A stretch of 64,000 nucleotides of DNA from Gammaproteobacteria bacterium 45_16_T64 (lineage in GTDB: Bacteria; Pseudomonadota; Gammaproteobacteria; Pseudomonadales; Ketobacteraceae). The notes beneath the pieces were generated by a model. It did no database searches, had not been told where the DNA came from, and worked only from the letters and a program-made list of their open reading frames with translations. This document shows positions 26,283-36,628 of this stretch, one piece after another. Every line of letters starts with the position of its first letter. Positions within the stretch are counted from its first letter, which is position 1. Position numbers and translations under genes: made by a program. The stretch is taken from the NCBI GenBank assembly GCA_002162955.1, contig MABD01000037.1:62001-126000 (forward strand). The letters run 5' to 3'.

Positions 26283-28904
26283 TTACTGACTTTTTGCACC
26301 CTTAGGGGTACTACCGGCCTTAGACTTAGCGATACGCTTCGCTGCTTTTTTCTTTGGTGCCTTCTTCGCGGAGCCCGTTTTAGCGCCAGGCTTCTTAGCC
26401 CCCGCTTTTTTTACCCCGGATGCTTTAGTCGACTTCTTCTTTGGCTTACGAGCAACCTGGTCATCTTCCGCTTTGTCGTTAGCTGACTTTCCAGCGACTT
26501 TCTTTGCTGTCGCTTTTTTAGTCCCAGCACCACGAGCACCACCGCCAGTGGGTTTAGCGCCAGCCTTTTTAGATTTACCGTTAGGCTTTTTTGAGCCTGA
26601 TTTTTTACCTTTGGCCGTTTTTTTATCGCCGTCATTGCCGCTCTTCTTTGCCCAACGGTTCTTTCGACCTCCATCCTGAAGCTCAAAATCGATCTTCCTA
26701 TCATCAAGATCAACCTTCGCCACACGAACAGAGACAGTATCTCCTAAGCCAAAAATAACACCGGAAGCCTCACCGGTAAGTCGATGTCTCACATCATCAA
26801 AATGATAATAATCACTACTCAATGAACTGATATGTACCAATCCCTCCACATATACTTCATTAAGCTCGACAAACAATCCAAAACTCGTCACTGCAGTGAT
26901 AATGCCAGTAAACTCTTCATCCACTTTGTCCTGCATATATTCGCACTTGAGCCAGCCCACAACGTCCCATGTCGCTTCGTCCGCTCGTCGTTCAGTATGA
27001 GAGCAACTCTCCCCCAACTCGATCATCTGAGCATCGCTATAAGGTAGCCACTCTTTCTTTGCCAACACCTGAGCACCTGGAGCCATCTTCACGTTGGTGC
27101 TTTCTTGACCTGATCGAATTTGATATCGCAGCGCGCGATGAACTAGCAGATCAGGATAGCGCCGTATTGGCGAAGTAAAATGTGCGTACGCAGTATAAGC
27201 CAAACCGAAATGGCCGATGTTCTCAGGGGAATACACCGCTTGATTCATTGATCGTAACAATACGGTTTGAATCAGGTTTGCATCCGGCCGTCCCTGTATT
27301 TGCTCCATCACCCGTTGATAATCCGATGGCTTGGGCTTTTTTCGCGCGTCAAACTCAATACTCAGCTCTTTCAGAAAGGCACGTAACTTTTCCAGCTTCT
27401 TATCTTTCGGCACATCATGATTACGATACAGTGCAGACAACTTATGCTTCTCTAAGAAGCGTGCCGTCGCAACGTTGGCAGCCAACATACACTCTTCGAT
27501 TAAGCGATGCGCATCATTACGCTGCACCGGTACAATCTTTTCAATCTTACGATCTTCACCAAATACGATGCGTGTTTCAGTAGTTTCGAAATCAATGGCG
27601 CCGCGAATCGTGCGCTGCTCACGCAGCTTCAAATAGAGCTGATTAAGCTCTTCAACGACCGGCACTACGCCAGAATACTGCTCACGAACCTCGCCAGCCA
27701 AAGTACTATCGGGCTTGTTTAGTAAGGCACCTACCTTCGTATAGGTGAGACGCGCATGAGAACGGATAATACCTTCATAAAAGCAATAACGACTCACTTT
27801 GCCTGCAGCACTGACGCTCATCTCACAGACCATTACCAGCCTGTCTACATTCGGATTTAGCGAACAAAGTCCGTTGGATAGCGTTTCCGGCAGCATTGGT
27901 ACCACATGCTCAGGAAAATAGACCGAGTTACCTCTCTTGTGTGCCTCTAAATCGAGCGGAGCCCCTGGGTGTACATAGTGAGACACATCCGCAATAGCAA
28001 CATACAACCGCCACCCGCCTTTAGGCTTTTTCACACAATAAACAGCGTCATCAAAATCACGAGCATCTTCACCATCGATGGTAATCAGTGGTAAATCTCT
28101 CAAGTCGATCCGGTGAGCTGCCTCAGACTCATCCACAGTGGCCCCCCACTGCTGAGCTGCCGCCGTTACTTCCTCAGGCCATTCGTTGGGTATATCATGA
28201 TTGCGAATAGCCACGTCAATTTCCATTCCCGGAGCCATATGATCTCCAAGAATATCCACTACTTCACCTACCGCCTGATGACGCATAGTAGGCTGTTCAA
28301 TAATAGCAACCACTACAAACTGACCATTCTTAGCGCCGTGTTCCGCACCCGGCTGGATAAGAATATCTTGGCTATTACGCTTGTTTTCTGGCGAGGCATA
28401 AGAGGCATGCTTATCTTTAAAGAAGCGCCCGACTATTTGCAGGGTTTTGCGTTCTAACACCTCAACAATGGCAGCTTCTTTTTTACCTTTCCAGCCATCA
28501 GCAGATTCGCGCGCAACTACTCGATCGCCATCAAACACCAATCGCATCTGCCGAGCACTCAGAAACAAATCTTTGGTTCCACCATCAGGTTTCAAGAATC
28601 CAAAGCCGTCTTTATGGCCGATGATAGTACCTGTTATCAGATCCATTTTGTCGAGAATGCCGTAAGCACCTCGACGGGTACTCATCAGCTGACCGTCTCT
28701 TTCCATTGCGCGTAAACGCCGACGCACACCTTCCACAGCGTCATCGTCGTATAAATCAAACGCCATGCACACTTGACGATGCGTGAGCGGGCCCCCTTCA
28801 TTTTCCAACAACGACAGTATGAACTCTCGACTTGGCACGGGGTTTTCGTATTTTTGAGCTTCTTGCTCTGCGTTTGGGTCTTTATTCGGGGACCACTTGG
28901 CCAT
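26283..28904 (-). CDS. rnr: ribonuclease R
   Basis: An 873-residue 3'-5' exoribonuclease. In order: winged-helix domain, two cold-shock domains, the RNB catalytic domain with the DGEDARDFDDAV acidic cluster, an S1 domain (VDEEFTGIITAVTSFGLFVEL), then about 130 residues almost wholly Lys, Ala, Gly and Ser. The basic tail is longer than that of E. coli RNase R (813 residues) and probably helps bind structured RNA or ribosomes. It shares its direction with rlmB and with the giant ATPase gene upstream (82-base gap). Confidence 0.95.
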   Translation of the reverse strand: MAKWSPNKDPNAEQEAQKYENPVPSREFILSLLENEGGPLTHRQVCMAFDLYDDDAVEGVRRRLRAMERDGQLMSTRRGAYGILDKMDLITGTIIGHKDGFGFLKPDGGTKDLFLSARQMRLVFDGDRVVARESADGWKGKKEAAIVEVLERKTLQIVGRFFKDKHASYASPENKRNSQDILIQPGAEHGAKNGQFVVVAIIEQPTMRHQAVGEVVDILGDHMAPGMEIDVAIRNHDIPNEWPEEVTAAAQQWGATVDESEAAHRIDLRDLPLITIDGEDARDFDDAVYCVKKPKGGWRLYVAIADVSHYVHPGAPLDLEAHKRGNSVYFPEHVVPMLPETLSNGLCSLNPNVDRLVMVCEMSVSAAGKVSRYCFYEGIIRSHARLTYTKVGALLNKPDSTLAGEVREQYSGVVPVVEELNQLYLKLREQRTIRGAIDFETTETRIVFGEDRKIEKIVPVQRNDAHRLIEECMLAANVATARFLEKHKLSALYRNHDVPKDKKLEKLRAFLKELSIEFDARKKPKPSDYQRVMEQIQGRPDANLIQTVLLRSMNQAVYSPENIGHFGLAYTAYAHFTSPIRRYPDLLVHRALRYQIRSGQESTNVKMAPGAQVLAKKEWLPYSDAQMIELGESCSHTERRADEATWDVVGWLKCEYMQDKVDEEFTGIITAVTSFGLFVELNEVYVEGLVHISSLSSDYYHFDDVRHRLTGEASGVIFGLGDTVSVRVAKVDLDDRKIDFELQDGGRKNRWAKKSGNDGDKKTAKGKKSGSKKPNGKSKKAGAKPTGGGARGAGTKKATAKKVAGKSANDKAEDDQVARKPKKKSTKASGVKKAGAKKPGAKTGSAKKAPKKKAAKRIAKSKAGSTPKGAKSQ

Positions 28905-28986
28905 TAGTTATTGGCTCCAATCATATTCTGACAATATCATGCCTATCTATAGCACAGATACTGTGCAACTGCTGCGCACTCTATGC

Positions 28987-31900
28987 TTAATCACCTTGTT
29001 TAGCAACATAGTCTTCTAAAGCACGCAGTTGTCCAGTAATTTCCTTCATTTTGTCATGGGTTCGCAAATCGATGTCGAGTTTTTTATCCATACTGCGAAC
29101 TAACGGAAAAATACTGTGCTCGATAGTATCCGCCAATACCGAAAGTACTTTATCCATTCCCGGTACTGGCTGATTCACCACCTGAACGGAAGGCGTATTC
29201 TCGGCAATCGCACCCACTAAGCTCTCCATTCTAACGGTCAGCTGCTCTGACAATAATTGCCAATCGGGCTGTTCTTGCTGTTGCTGTTGTTGCAGTTTTT
29301 GCTGCTGCAGCTCCGCCTTCCGATAAGCCACTAACGTTTTATGCTGCTCGTCTCTTTGTTCAGCGCCCACAGCGGCAGCATTGCCCAAGCTTTGCACGCC
29401 ATCGACCAAATCCACTAATTGAGCAATAACTTTGCCGCCCACATCGTCCCCACCCATGGCTTTATTTCGAAGAAAATCACGTTTAATTTGCTGCCAACGC
29501 TCTGCCTGCTCATCCGTCATATTACCGCGCAACTCGGCTAATTTGAGTAGGTTATCCTCAGCACCATTGGTAAGTAATTGCGCCTCACCAAGATAATGAT
29601 CCTCTATCATCTGCATCAGCTCTTGCTCGTTCATTACTGCAGAGACTTTCTCCGTCATCTTGTTCATATTTCGGTAACTACCCTGCAGCTTAAACGACGG
29701 CTCCGTCCGATACAGGTCATTTTGTGCTGCTGACGCAATATACTGCTGGTTGATCTTCAAAATAACGTCTTGAATAACCATCATCTTGCGTAAGATCTCG
29801 GTAATTTCATTGATCTCAGCACCGCTATAAGCATGCCCAAGGTCTGTATTGGCGACATTGATCCCCTTCGCCATATCAATTAATTGATACACATCACTCA
29901 TTTCCCTCACAGCTAACGGGGCCAGCACCGCATTCGAGGTCAGTGCATTCTCAATATAACTGAGGGCAAACTGCTCATCCATGCCCCCCAGAATATCCCC
30001 CAAATTATAAATGTCCGCTCGGTTTGCTAACATATCAGGAATGGTGAACGCCTCCCCTGACTCCGTGTACGGATTACCTGCCATAACGACACAGAATTTT
30101 CGACCGCGCATGTCATAGGTTTTTGTATTTCCTTTCCAAATCCCCTCAATACGCCGCGTACCATCGCATAGCGAAATAAATTTCTGCAGGAATTCAGGGT
30201 GGGTATGTTGAATATCATCGAGATACAACATGACATTGTTGCCCATCTCCAATGCTAAGTTTAGCTTGAGCAGTTCTTGCGCTGCAGTGGCATTCGGTGC
30301 CTGCTCGGGGTCCAGCGACATCACATCATGGCCCAAAGACGGGCAATTGATTTTCATAAAAATCAACCCTAGACGATTCGCAACATACTCCATCAATGTT
30401 GTCTTACCGTAACCGGGCGGAGATATCATCATCAGCAGCCCCATAAGATCCGAACGCTTATCCTCTCCTACCGTACCCATTTGCTTCGCTAAATTATCAC
30501 CAATCAAAGGCAAATAAGATTCATTGATCAATCGGTTGCGCACAAACGAACTCAGTGGCCTAGCTTTAAACTCCTCCAATCTCAGCTTGCGCCTTTCTTC
30601 AACAATAATATCCTGTCGGGTATTCAAATACTGTTGATAGGCAGGGATTACCTGCTGCTGATGATGCTCTAATCGCAAGCGAAAGCTATCCAGGGAAAAC
30701 GCCAGCGCTTGACCTGAGATCAATCTATGCTCTCCCAGCAGGCCGTTAATCGTTAACTCGAGATCCACATCGAGCACACGCCGAATAACATTACCCGCGT
30801 TGATCAATGCGATCGTTTCAGGAACATAATGACTAAAACGGTCCAGGGACTTGCTTTTGATTAACGCCTCTAACCACGACTGGCACAACTCCCAACGCTG
30901 ATGAGGCGATTGGCGTAACTTATCTAAGCTAGACTGGAACTGCTGCCACGCAGAAGTGCTCAGCGACCGCTGAAGCTCTTCCAGCAATGCCTGGGAATAT
31001 TTACTTTGTACAAAGGCGAGAGAACCCCTACCAAGCTCCTCCACCAAATACTCCGCCGCTCGCGTCACATCAAGGCTTGTCACCGAAATAGGATAAACCT
31101 CAAGAAAACACTGCAAACTCAACCTGATTTCAGAAGCAAGCTGAGTCGCTGCCTCTGTAGATGTAAATACTTCGCGCATCTGCTTTGCAGATTGCGCTCG
31201 CTGCGGCCAACTGTCCTTTTTACTGAACCAGCACTGCCATGCGGGATCAACCTCATCAGGCTGTTGAGACGATAACTTAATGCTCGAATGACCAATAGCA
31301 TCCTGCTCTAACGCAGACCAAAAAACCTGCGCAAGACCACGACTCAAAGGGTCATAGCAAAGTAAGTCAGCCGTCGCTAACGCCGGTACCAATTGTGACA
31401 GAATTAATGTCGCATCGTGATCGTGAATACCTTTTTCATATCCTTCTTTATATCGTGGCGATGCAAAATCACGCACAATATCCTTTAGCTCATCACTGTT
31501 TATCGCCGTTGCCAACCCGTCCAACGATAAGTCACTTTCACCTGACTCCGCGGCACCCAGTATTAATGCCGCCAAAAACTCGCCTCTATATACCTCAGGG
31601 GTTTCGGATTCTAACGCCATATCCCAGTACTGCTTAAGATCCAACAACAGCTGGTTTTCTATGGGCTCAAAGTAATTGGTACCCGTTAAATGGACATTGA
31701 GCAGCCCATCCCGTGGAATAATGGTAAGGTCTAACTCCTGAGTGTTTACGGAAAACTTATGACGCGGACCAAGCTTGATAACATTACCGCCATCCTCATA
31801 AATATCCGTTTTATCCCGCAGTGATCGTAACGCTTGCTCTTTGATGGATTTGAATTTTGACTCGATATCATCGGCTTTAATCGCCGCCTCAAGTTCTCTC

Positions 31901-34362
31901 AGGCGCTCGACAAGCTCTCGAATTTTCAGCACCAAGGCATCGGATGCAAAATAAGTATTTAACTCATCGCTTTCGGTAAATTTCAGCGAGCGCTTTTCGA
32001 TACTTGACAGTATGCGCGCTCCCGCATCCGCAACAGACTGAGCCTTACGTTGACGCTCATCCAGTAGCTTCTGCCGATGACTCTCAAAGGATTCGTAAAT
32101 TTCTTCTCGCTTATCCATAATATCCGAGAGAAACTGATCAAACTCACTGAATTGGCTTTCTAACTCTTCAAGCTGCACTAACAATCTAGCAAGCTGTTCA
32201 TCGCACCGCTCCGGTGTCGTAGACAGCCCCAACGCATTGGTAATACTCTGAGAAAACAGTTTAAACTGCGCGCCAAATTGAGCAATCGCCTCGGAAGAAC
32301 CCAACTCTTTCTGCTTGATCTTCGCTTGTGCTTTACTTTGATTTAACCGCGAATAGACCTGCGAAATGGTATCGATAATTCGCGTTCGAATAGTCGCATC
32401 ATCAACCTTTAGCGTACCCATTAACTCAGACAACAAATCCAACCCTGAAGCTGTAGCTTCTACAAGTTCAATCAACGGTGTTAATTCCGCAATAGTATTT
32501 GCCGCAGCAACATCATGATTGATCGATTCGATTTTTTCCCAATAGGGTGATAACGCCTCATCACCAGTCAAAAACGTTACCGTTTTATCACTCAGCGCCC
32601 CTTCGGTCTCAGTAAGCTGAGTTTCTAGCTCAACAATACGTTTCGTATCAATATAGCGATGGTCTTTAATCGTAACCAGATGCCCTCGCTGCTTACGCAA
32701 TGAAGAGAGGGCCCCAACGTACTCTTCCGCCGTCTGCCAACTCTCAGGGCGTATACTCTGTACCAGCGCCGTCTGCTCACGCTCTGCCTCTGCCATTGTC
32801 TTTTGAGATTGCATTCGAATACTCTGCACTTTCTCAAATTCATCGATCACTAACTCAGAAGTGCTAGAGATCTCCTTCAATAAATCATCGACACCCTCCA
32901 GTTCATCATTTTCAATCCAGTAATGCGCATCAAACATTCTGGCTGCAGATTTACTTAACTCCTCATATAACGTTACTGACACAGACTGATTACCAATAAG
33001 TCTGCATAAGCTATACAAGTCCGACACCCCCCTGACTAACTCAGCATTGCCAACTTTGCCATAAAAGGTCTGGCTTTCTGGTGCTTGGCTAGCGAATTCA
33101 GCACTGGCATAAGGGGTATTCCATATTTGCATCGGATGAATGCGTGTAGCCTCCTCTTCCGAAGAAAAAATAATGACTGTCCCATCTTCAGCGAGCGCAT
33201 AACCGTGCCCATAAATAGGGTTTTGCAGCTCTTTATCAATCAGGTTATAACCAAACAACCCAACCACACCCTCCTCTGGCTCATAAAAAACATACAATAC
33301 ATCTTCGCCATTAGGAGAACGAATCATACGTTTAAACGTTAATCCGTCATGCTCCTCATCGAAGGTTTTGTATTCCCCTGATTGCAAATAAAAGCCGCCG
33401 GGGAAAATAATGCCATGATCTTCTGGTAACTGCACACAAGACAGTCCAATCGCATCGATCCGTAATACGGTTTCCGTCAATCGATTAAACACCAGGTAGC
33501 GCCACTGCTCTTCCCGGTAAGGTCGCACTTTCAACAATACTAACTGCCCCACCGATGCATAATATATATCGGCATCATCGATAGATTGCGTTTTGTCATC
33601 AACAGGTTCGCTATGAATACCCAGCCCATCTTCCGTATTGTCTTCAATTTTAACGGTAAGATCACCACCAATCGTTTCCACGAACACGCTATCAAGAATA
33701 TTTACATGAGAGTGCCGCCCATGCACAGTGTCATCTCTCGTGGTCTCCAGCCATTCAAAATCATAAGAAGGCGGTAACTGAATATCCCGCTCTCCTCTAT
33801 TATCGATATAGCTGACTTCACTCCCATCGGATGATACCGCCCAACGAAAAACCCGAATATCTTCGATACGCTCGCCAATCTGAAACCCAGCCAACAGCTT
33901 GCCGTCTTTAATGGTCAACTCGACCAATTTGGTGTGCTTGTAGTAGCGATACAACTCATCAAAATCACTGACAAAGCTGGCTTCTGTTAAAAACGTACCC
34001 TCCAATGAAACAGGAACCATTTCATGGCCGGCTTCCGTTTCTTGCAGATCGAACAAAGCAAAAACATCCTCAATTTTGGTTTCTTTTTTGAGACCAATAA
34101 AGACGTTATAACCAAACAGAAGATGATCACTGACTTGTACAATGTCACGTGCAATGCAGTTGTTTTCGGTACGCACCCGAACCCTGCCCACGACCTCCAT
34201 ATCCGAACCACCAAATTCAGCGACTCTTGCCTCATTCAACGATTGTGTTTTTTGATTAAGTTGACGGCCTTGTTCAATTAATCGCTTACGAATAATTTCG
34301 TAAGCACCACCTTCGGCAACAGCATTATCAACAATATCGACAGACGAATCCGGTCCAGACAT
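28987..34362 (-). CDS. giant AAA+ ATPase (DUF3686-type, often named 'DNA repair ATPase')
   Basis: A 1,791-residue protein. The N-terminal third is beta-rich and resembles the DUF3686 region (WRYLVFNR, LEDGTVIIF-like strands); the middle has long acidic coiled-coil stretches; the C-terminal third is a single AAA+ module with Walker A SPPGYGKTT (Lys1320) and Walker B MLYLDDIQH (Asp1382-Asp1383), followed by a Gln-rich segment and a terminal coiled coil. The start was set at ATG 34362, preceded by AAAGGATTCCCT. It lies downstream of a flotillin and a YqiJ-like gene, which suggests a membrane-associated remodelling machine; the DNA repair name rests on weak coiled-coil similarity. No membrane segment is seen in the ATPase itself. 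Its real function is unknown. Confidence 0.75.
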   Translation of the reverse strand: MSGPDSSVDIVDNAVAEGGAYEIIRKRLIEQGRQLNQKTQSLNEARVAEFGGSDMEVVGRVRVRTENNCIARDIVQVSDHLLFGYNVFIGLKKETKIEDVFALFDLQETEAGHEMVPVSLEGTFLTEASFVSDFDELYRYYKHTKLVELTIKDGKLLAGFQIGERIEDIRVFRWAVSSDGSEVSYIDNRGERDIQLPPSYDFEWLETTRDDTVHGRHSHVNILDSVFVETIGGDLTVKIEDNTEDGLGIHSEPVDDKTQSIDDADIYYASVGQLVLLKVRPYREEQWRYLVFNRLTETVLRIDAIGLSCVQLPEDHGIIFPGGFYLQSGEYKTFDEEHDGLTFKRMIRSPNGEDVLYVFYEPEEGVVGLFGYNLIDKELQNPIYGHGYALAEDGTVIIFSSEEEATRIHPMQIWNTPYASAEFASQAPESQTFYGKVGNAELVRGVSDLYSLCRLIGNQSVSVTLYEELSKSAARMFDAHYWIENDELEGVDDLLKEISSTSELVIDEFEKVQSIRMQSQKTMAEAEREQTALVQSIRPESWQTAEEYVGALSSLRKQRGHLVTIKDHRYIDTKRIVELETQLTETEGALSDKTVTFLTGDEALSPYWEKIESINHDVAAANTIAELTPLIELVEATASGLDLLSELMGTLKVDDATIRTRIIDTISQVYSRLNQSKAQAKIKQKELGSSEAIAQFGAQFKLFSQSITNALGLSTTPERCDEQLARLLVQLEELESQFSEFDQFLSDIMDKREEIYESFESHRQKLLDERQRKAQSVADAGARILSSIEKRSLKFTESDELNTYFASDALVLKIRELVERLRELEAAIKADDIESKFKSIKEQALRSLRDKTDIYEDGGNVIKLGPRHKFSVNTQELDLTIIPRDGLLNVHLTGTNYFEPIENQLLLDLKQYWDMALESETPEVYRGEFLAALILGAAESGESDLSLDGLATAINSDELKDIVRDFASPRYKEGYEKGIHDHDATLILSQLVPALATADLLCYDPLSRGLAQVFWSALEQDAIGHSSIKLSSQQPDEVDPAWQCWFSKKDSWPQRAQSAKQMREVFTSTEAATQLASEIRLSLQCFLEVYPISVTSLDVTRAAEYLVEELGRGSLAFVQSKYSQALLEELQRSLSTSAWQQFQSSLDKLRQSPHQRWELCQSWLEALIKSKSLDRFSHYVPETIALINAGNVIRRVLDVDLELTINGLLGEHRLISGQALAFSLDSFRLRLEHHQQQVIPAYQQYLNTRQDIIVEERRKLRLEEFKARPLSSFVRNRLINESYLPLIGDNLAKQMGTVGEDKRSDLMGLLMMISPPGYGKTTLMEYVANRLGLIFMKINCPSLGHDVMSLDPEQAPNATAAQELLKLNLALEMGNNVMLYLDDIQHTHPEFLQKFISLCDGTRRIEGIWKGNTKTYDMRGRKFCVVMAGNPYTESGEAFTIPDMLANRADIYNLGDILGGMDEQFALSYIENALTSNAVLAPLAVREMSDVYQLIDMAKGINVANTDLGHAYSGAEINEITEILRKMMVIQDVILKINQQYIASAAQNDLYRTEPSFKLQGSYRNMNKMTEKVSAVMNEQELMQMIEDHYLGEAQLLTNGAEDNLLKLAELRGNMTDEQAERWQQIKRDFLRNKAMGGDDVGGKVIAQLVDLVDGVQSLGNAAAVGAEQRDEQHKTLVAYRKAELQQQKLQQQQQQEQPDWQLLSEQLTVRMESLVGAIAENTPSVQVVNQPVPGMDKVLSVLADTIEHSIFPLVRSMDKKLDIDLRTHDKMKEITGQLRALEDYVAKQGD

Positions 34363-34426
34363 AGGGAATCCTTTTTTGTAACTCAGCAAGAAAGACTAAC
34401 ATATAGGCTCACAAACAAATGCCTCT

Positions 34427-34461
34427 TCCCGATAAGCACATAAGGTTTGTGCTTATCGGGA
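34427..34461 (-). repeat. strong hairpin between the flotillin and giant ATPase genes
   Basis: TCCCGATAAGCACA (34427-34440) pairs perfectly with TGTGCTTATCGGGA (34448-34461) around a 7-nt loop. No T tract follows on the minus strand, so it looks more like an intercistronic stabilising or attenuating hairpin than a full terminator. It lies between the flotillin stop (34503) and the ATPase start (34362). Confidence 0.7.
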
Positions 34462-34502
34462 GAGAACCTGATCACCTAGACAGCATATGCAGAAAAAACA
34501 AT

Positions 34503-36482
34503 CTAGTAGCTAACATCTTCCTCACGCTCTGCCTCTTTTCCTTTTGTCACACGATCCAATAAAGCCGTAATGGTAGTGCTCTTATCTGCCAATCCATCAA
34601 TCGCTTTACCAATTGACAGCGATTTAGCGAAGTTATTAAAGAAATGATCTTCTCCGCCAACAATATCGATCTTCGCTCGACCCAATGCAGTTGCCAATAC
34701 TTCAGCATTTTCCCGAGCAATTTCCTTACCCGCATCAAGAGAGGCTAACGCCTCTTTCAAGGCAGTCTCCAATCCCATTCGGTATTCTTCGTGCTCACGT
34801 GCAGCGTCGCTCATAGTCCCCATTGCCTGGAACTTCTCCAATAGACCATCAGCCTCGGCTTTAAACTGCTCTCTTGTCACTTCCGCTCCTGCCAAACCTA
34901 CCCGCTGCTTCGCCGTCGCTTCTGCTTCACCTTTCGCTGCAATAACCTCCGCTTCGGACGCCCCCTGAGACGCAATAATTTCTGCGGCCGCGTTGCCGGT
35001 ATCCCGATGAGCATTCGCTTCTGCATCACCTTTGGCCCGAATCACGTTTGCTTCCGCGACACCTTCTTTTTCAAGTGCTTCTGCTTTCGCTGCTTGTACA
35101 TTAGCATCAGCAAGCCCTGGCGCTGCGCGCTCAGCCTGTGTCGCTTCAGCCAGCTTCTTCTTCGAATCAGCTTCTTTGGCTGCCGCTTCTAACTCCGCTT
35201 GCGCTATCACGGTAATTTCAACAGATTTGTGTTTCGCCGATAACTCATCAGCTTCTGCCGCCTTGACCTGCTTAACCTTTGCCTCTTCCGCTTTCGCCTC
35301 CGCCGCAAGGACGAGAGTCTGCTTTTCACGATCCGCTTCAGAAACCTCACGAACCTCTTTGATTTTTTCCTCTTCAATTGCGACGGTTTTGTCTACCGCC
35401 ACACGCTCACGAATCACATTAGCAATTTCTTTCTTTTCAACTTCGACCGCTTTCTCTGCTTCAATTTTTTGCAACTCAACTTCACGTTCTCTAGAAACTA
35501 TCTCCAAATCCCGCGCACGCGTCACCTTTTCTTCCTCAATCGCCACTGCTCGCTGACGATTCTGCTCAGCCACCTCGATTTCACGCTGCTGATTTTCTTT
35601 CTGCACCTGAAGGTCCTGCTCAACCTGAATCGTGGTGGCTTCCGCTTTCTTGCGCTCTTCTTCTTGTACTTTCTTTGTCTCAGCCTCTTCACGGGCTCGA
35701 ATCGTCGCGACTTCACGCTCCTGTTTTGCCTCAGCATCAGCCTGCTGGCGTTCAAGAGACAACATGGATTCTATAGTTTCTACGTTCTTTTTCTTGATTG
35801 CCAACTCTTCGTCACGCTCAAGAACATTAGTGCGTACATTTTGCGCTGCCGTTAATTCAGTTATTTTCTTAATACCTTCCGCATCCAATATATTGGTGGG
35901 ATCCAACGACATTTTTGGCGTTTGCTCTAGATAATCAATCGCAACATCTTCCAGCACATAACCATTTAAATCATCACCAATAACTTCGATTATCTTTTCA
36001 CGGAATTCCTGGCGATTTTCGAACAGCTTCACAAACTCAATTTGTTTACCCACAGTCTTTAGCGCCTCAGAGAATTTGGCCGCGAACAATTCATCTACGG
36101 CTTCTTTATCGGAAGCACGGCTTGCGCCAATCGACTTCGCCACTTTCAATACATCTTCTGCGGTTTCATTCACGCGCAAATAGAACGCTACGGTAATATC
36201 TGCCCGCATATTATCCAAACAAATAAGCCCATCTTTACCGCGTCTATCCACTTCCATGGCAATCAACGACACTTTCATTAGTTCTTTTTTGTAGATAATG
36301 GGATACACCAAAGCCCCCGTAAAATGCACCTTCGGCGTCGAGGACATATCATTGACAATTAACGCTGTCCCCTGCTCAACTTTATAGTAAAACGCCTTAA
36401 ATAGCGCAGCGCACCCCATAATAATCGCAAACAGAACAATTGCTCCAGTCGCCAGTGGTGCCAATATTGATAGATCAGCCAT
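34503..36482 (-). CDS. flotillin / SPFH-domain membrane scaffold protein (YqiK-like)
   Basis: A 659-residue protein. One N-terminal membrane helix (about residues 9-31) is followed by an SPFH/band-7 domain (to about residue 210) and by some 350 residues of Glu/Ala/Lys-rich coiled coil with repeats of the AEANVIRAKGDAEA kind. Bacterial flotillins oligomerise into membrane microdomains. It is longer than E. coli YqiK (about 550). The upstream gene encodes the OB-fold membrane partner typical of YqiK-type flotillins, and the downstream gene a giant AAA+ ATPase. ATG with TGGAG 8-9 bases before it. Confidence 0.85.
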   Translation of the reverse strand: MADLSILAPLATGAIVLFAIIMGCAALFKAFYYKVEQGTALIVNDMSSTPKVHFTGALVYPIIYKKELMKVSLIAMEVDRRGKDGLICLDNMRADITVAFYLRVNETAEDVLKVAKSIGASRASDKEAVDELFAAKFSEALKTVGKQIEFVKLFENRQEFREKIIEVIGDDLNGYVLEDVAIDYLEQTPKMSLDPTNILDAEGIKKITELTAAQNVRTNVLERDEELAIKKKNVETIESMLSLERQQADAEAKQEREVATIRAREEAETKKVQEEERKKAEATTIQVEQDLQVQKENQQREIEVAEQNRQRAVAIEEEKVTRARDLEIVSREREVELQKIEAEKAVEVEKKEIANVIRERVAVDKTVAIEEEKIKEVREVSEADREKQTLVLAAEAKAEEAKVKQVKAAEADELSAKHKSVEITVIAQAELEAAAKEADSKKKLAEATQAERAAPGLADANVQAAKAEALEKEGVAEANVIRAKGDAEANAHRDTGNAAAEIIASQGASEAEVIAAKGEAEATAKQRVGLAGAEVTREQFKAEADGLLEKFQAMGTMSDAAREHEEYRMGLETALKEALASLDAGKEIARENAEVLATALGRAKIDIVGGEDHFFNNFAKSLSIGKAIDGLADKSTTITALLDRVTKGKEAEREEDVSY

Positions 36483-36628
36483 ATGTATTACTCCATTTTT
36501 ATTTGTTATGTCCAGGGGGAAAGCAATTCACCTTTCTTCCCCGCGAAAATACCTAAGATATATTCGATACGATTTCAATTTAATTTAGCGTGTGATTGGT
36601 GGCGCCCCTTTCTTAAGGACAAACCGAA

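Noticed and set aside
28987-34362. Giant ATPase as an SMC/RecN-type DNA repair protein
   Set aside because: The ATPase is a single contiguous AAA+ module at the C-terminal end, with no split ABC-type head, hinge or signature motif.
34503-36482. Several open frames of 60-174 codons on both strands inside the flotillin gene
   Set aside because: They arise from the repetitive Ala/Glu/Lys codons of the coiled coil; compositions (Ser/Ala/Phe-rich) are mirror images of the flotillin sequence.
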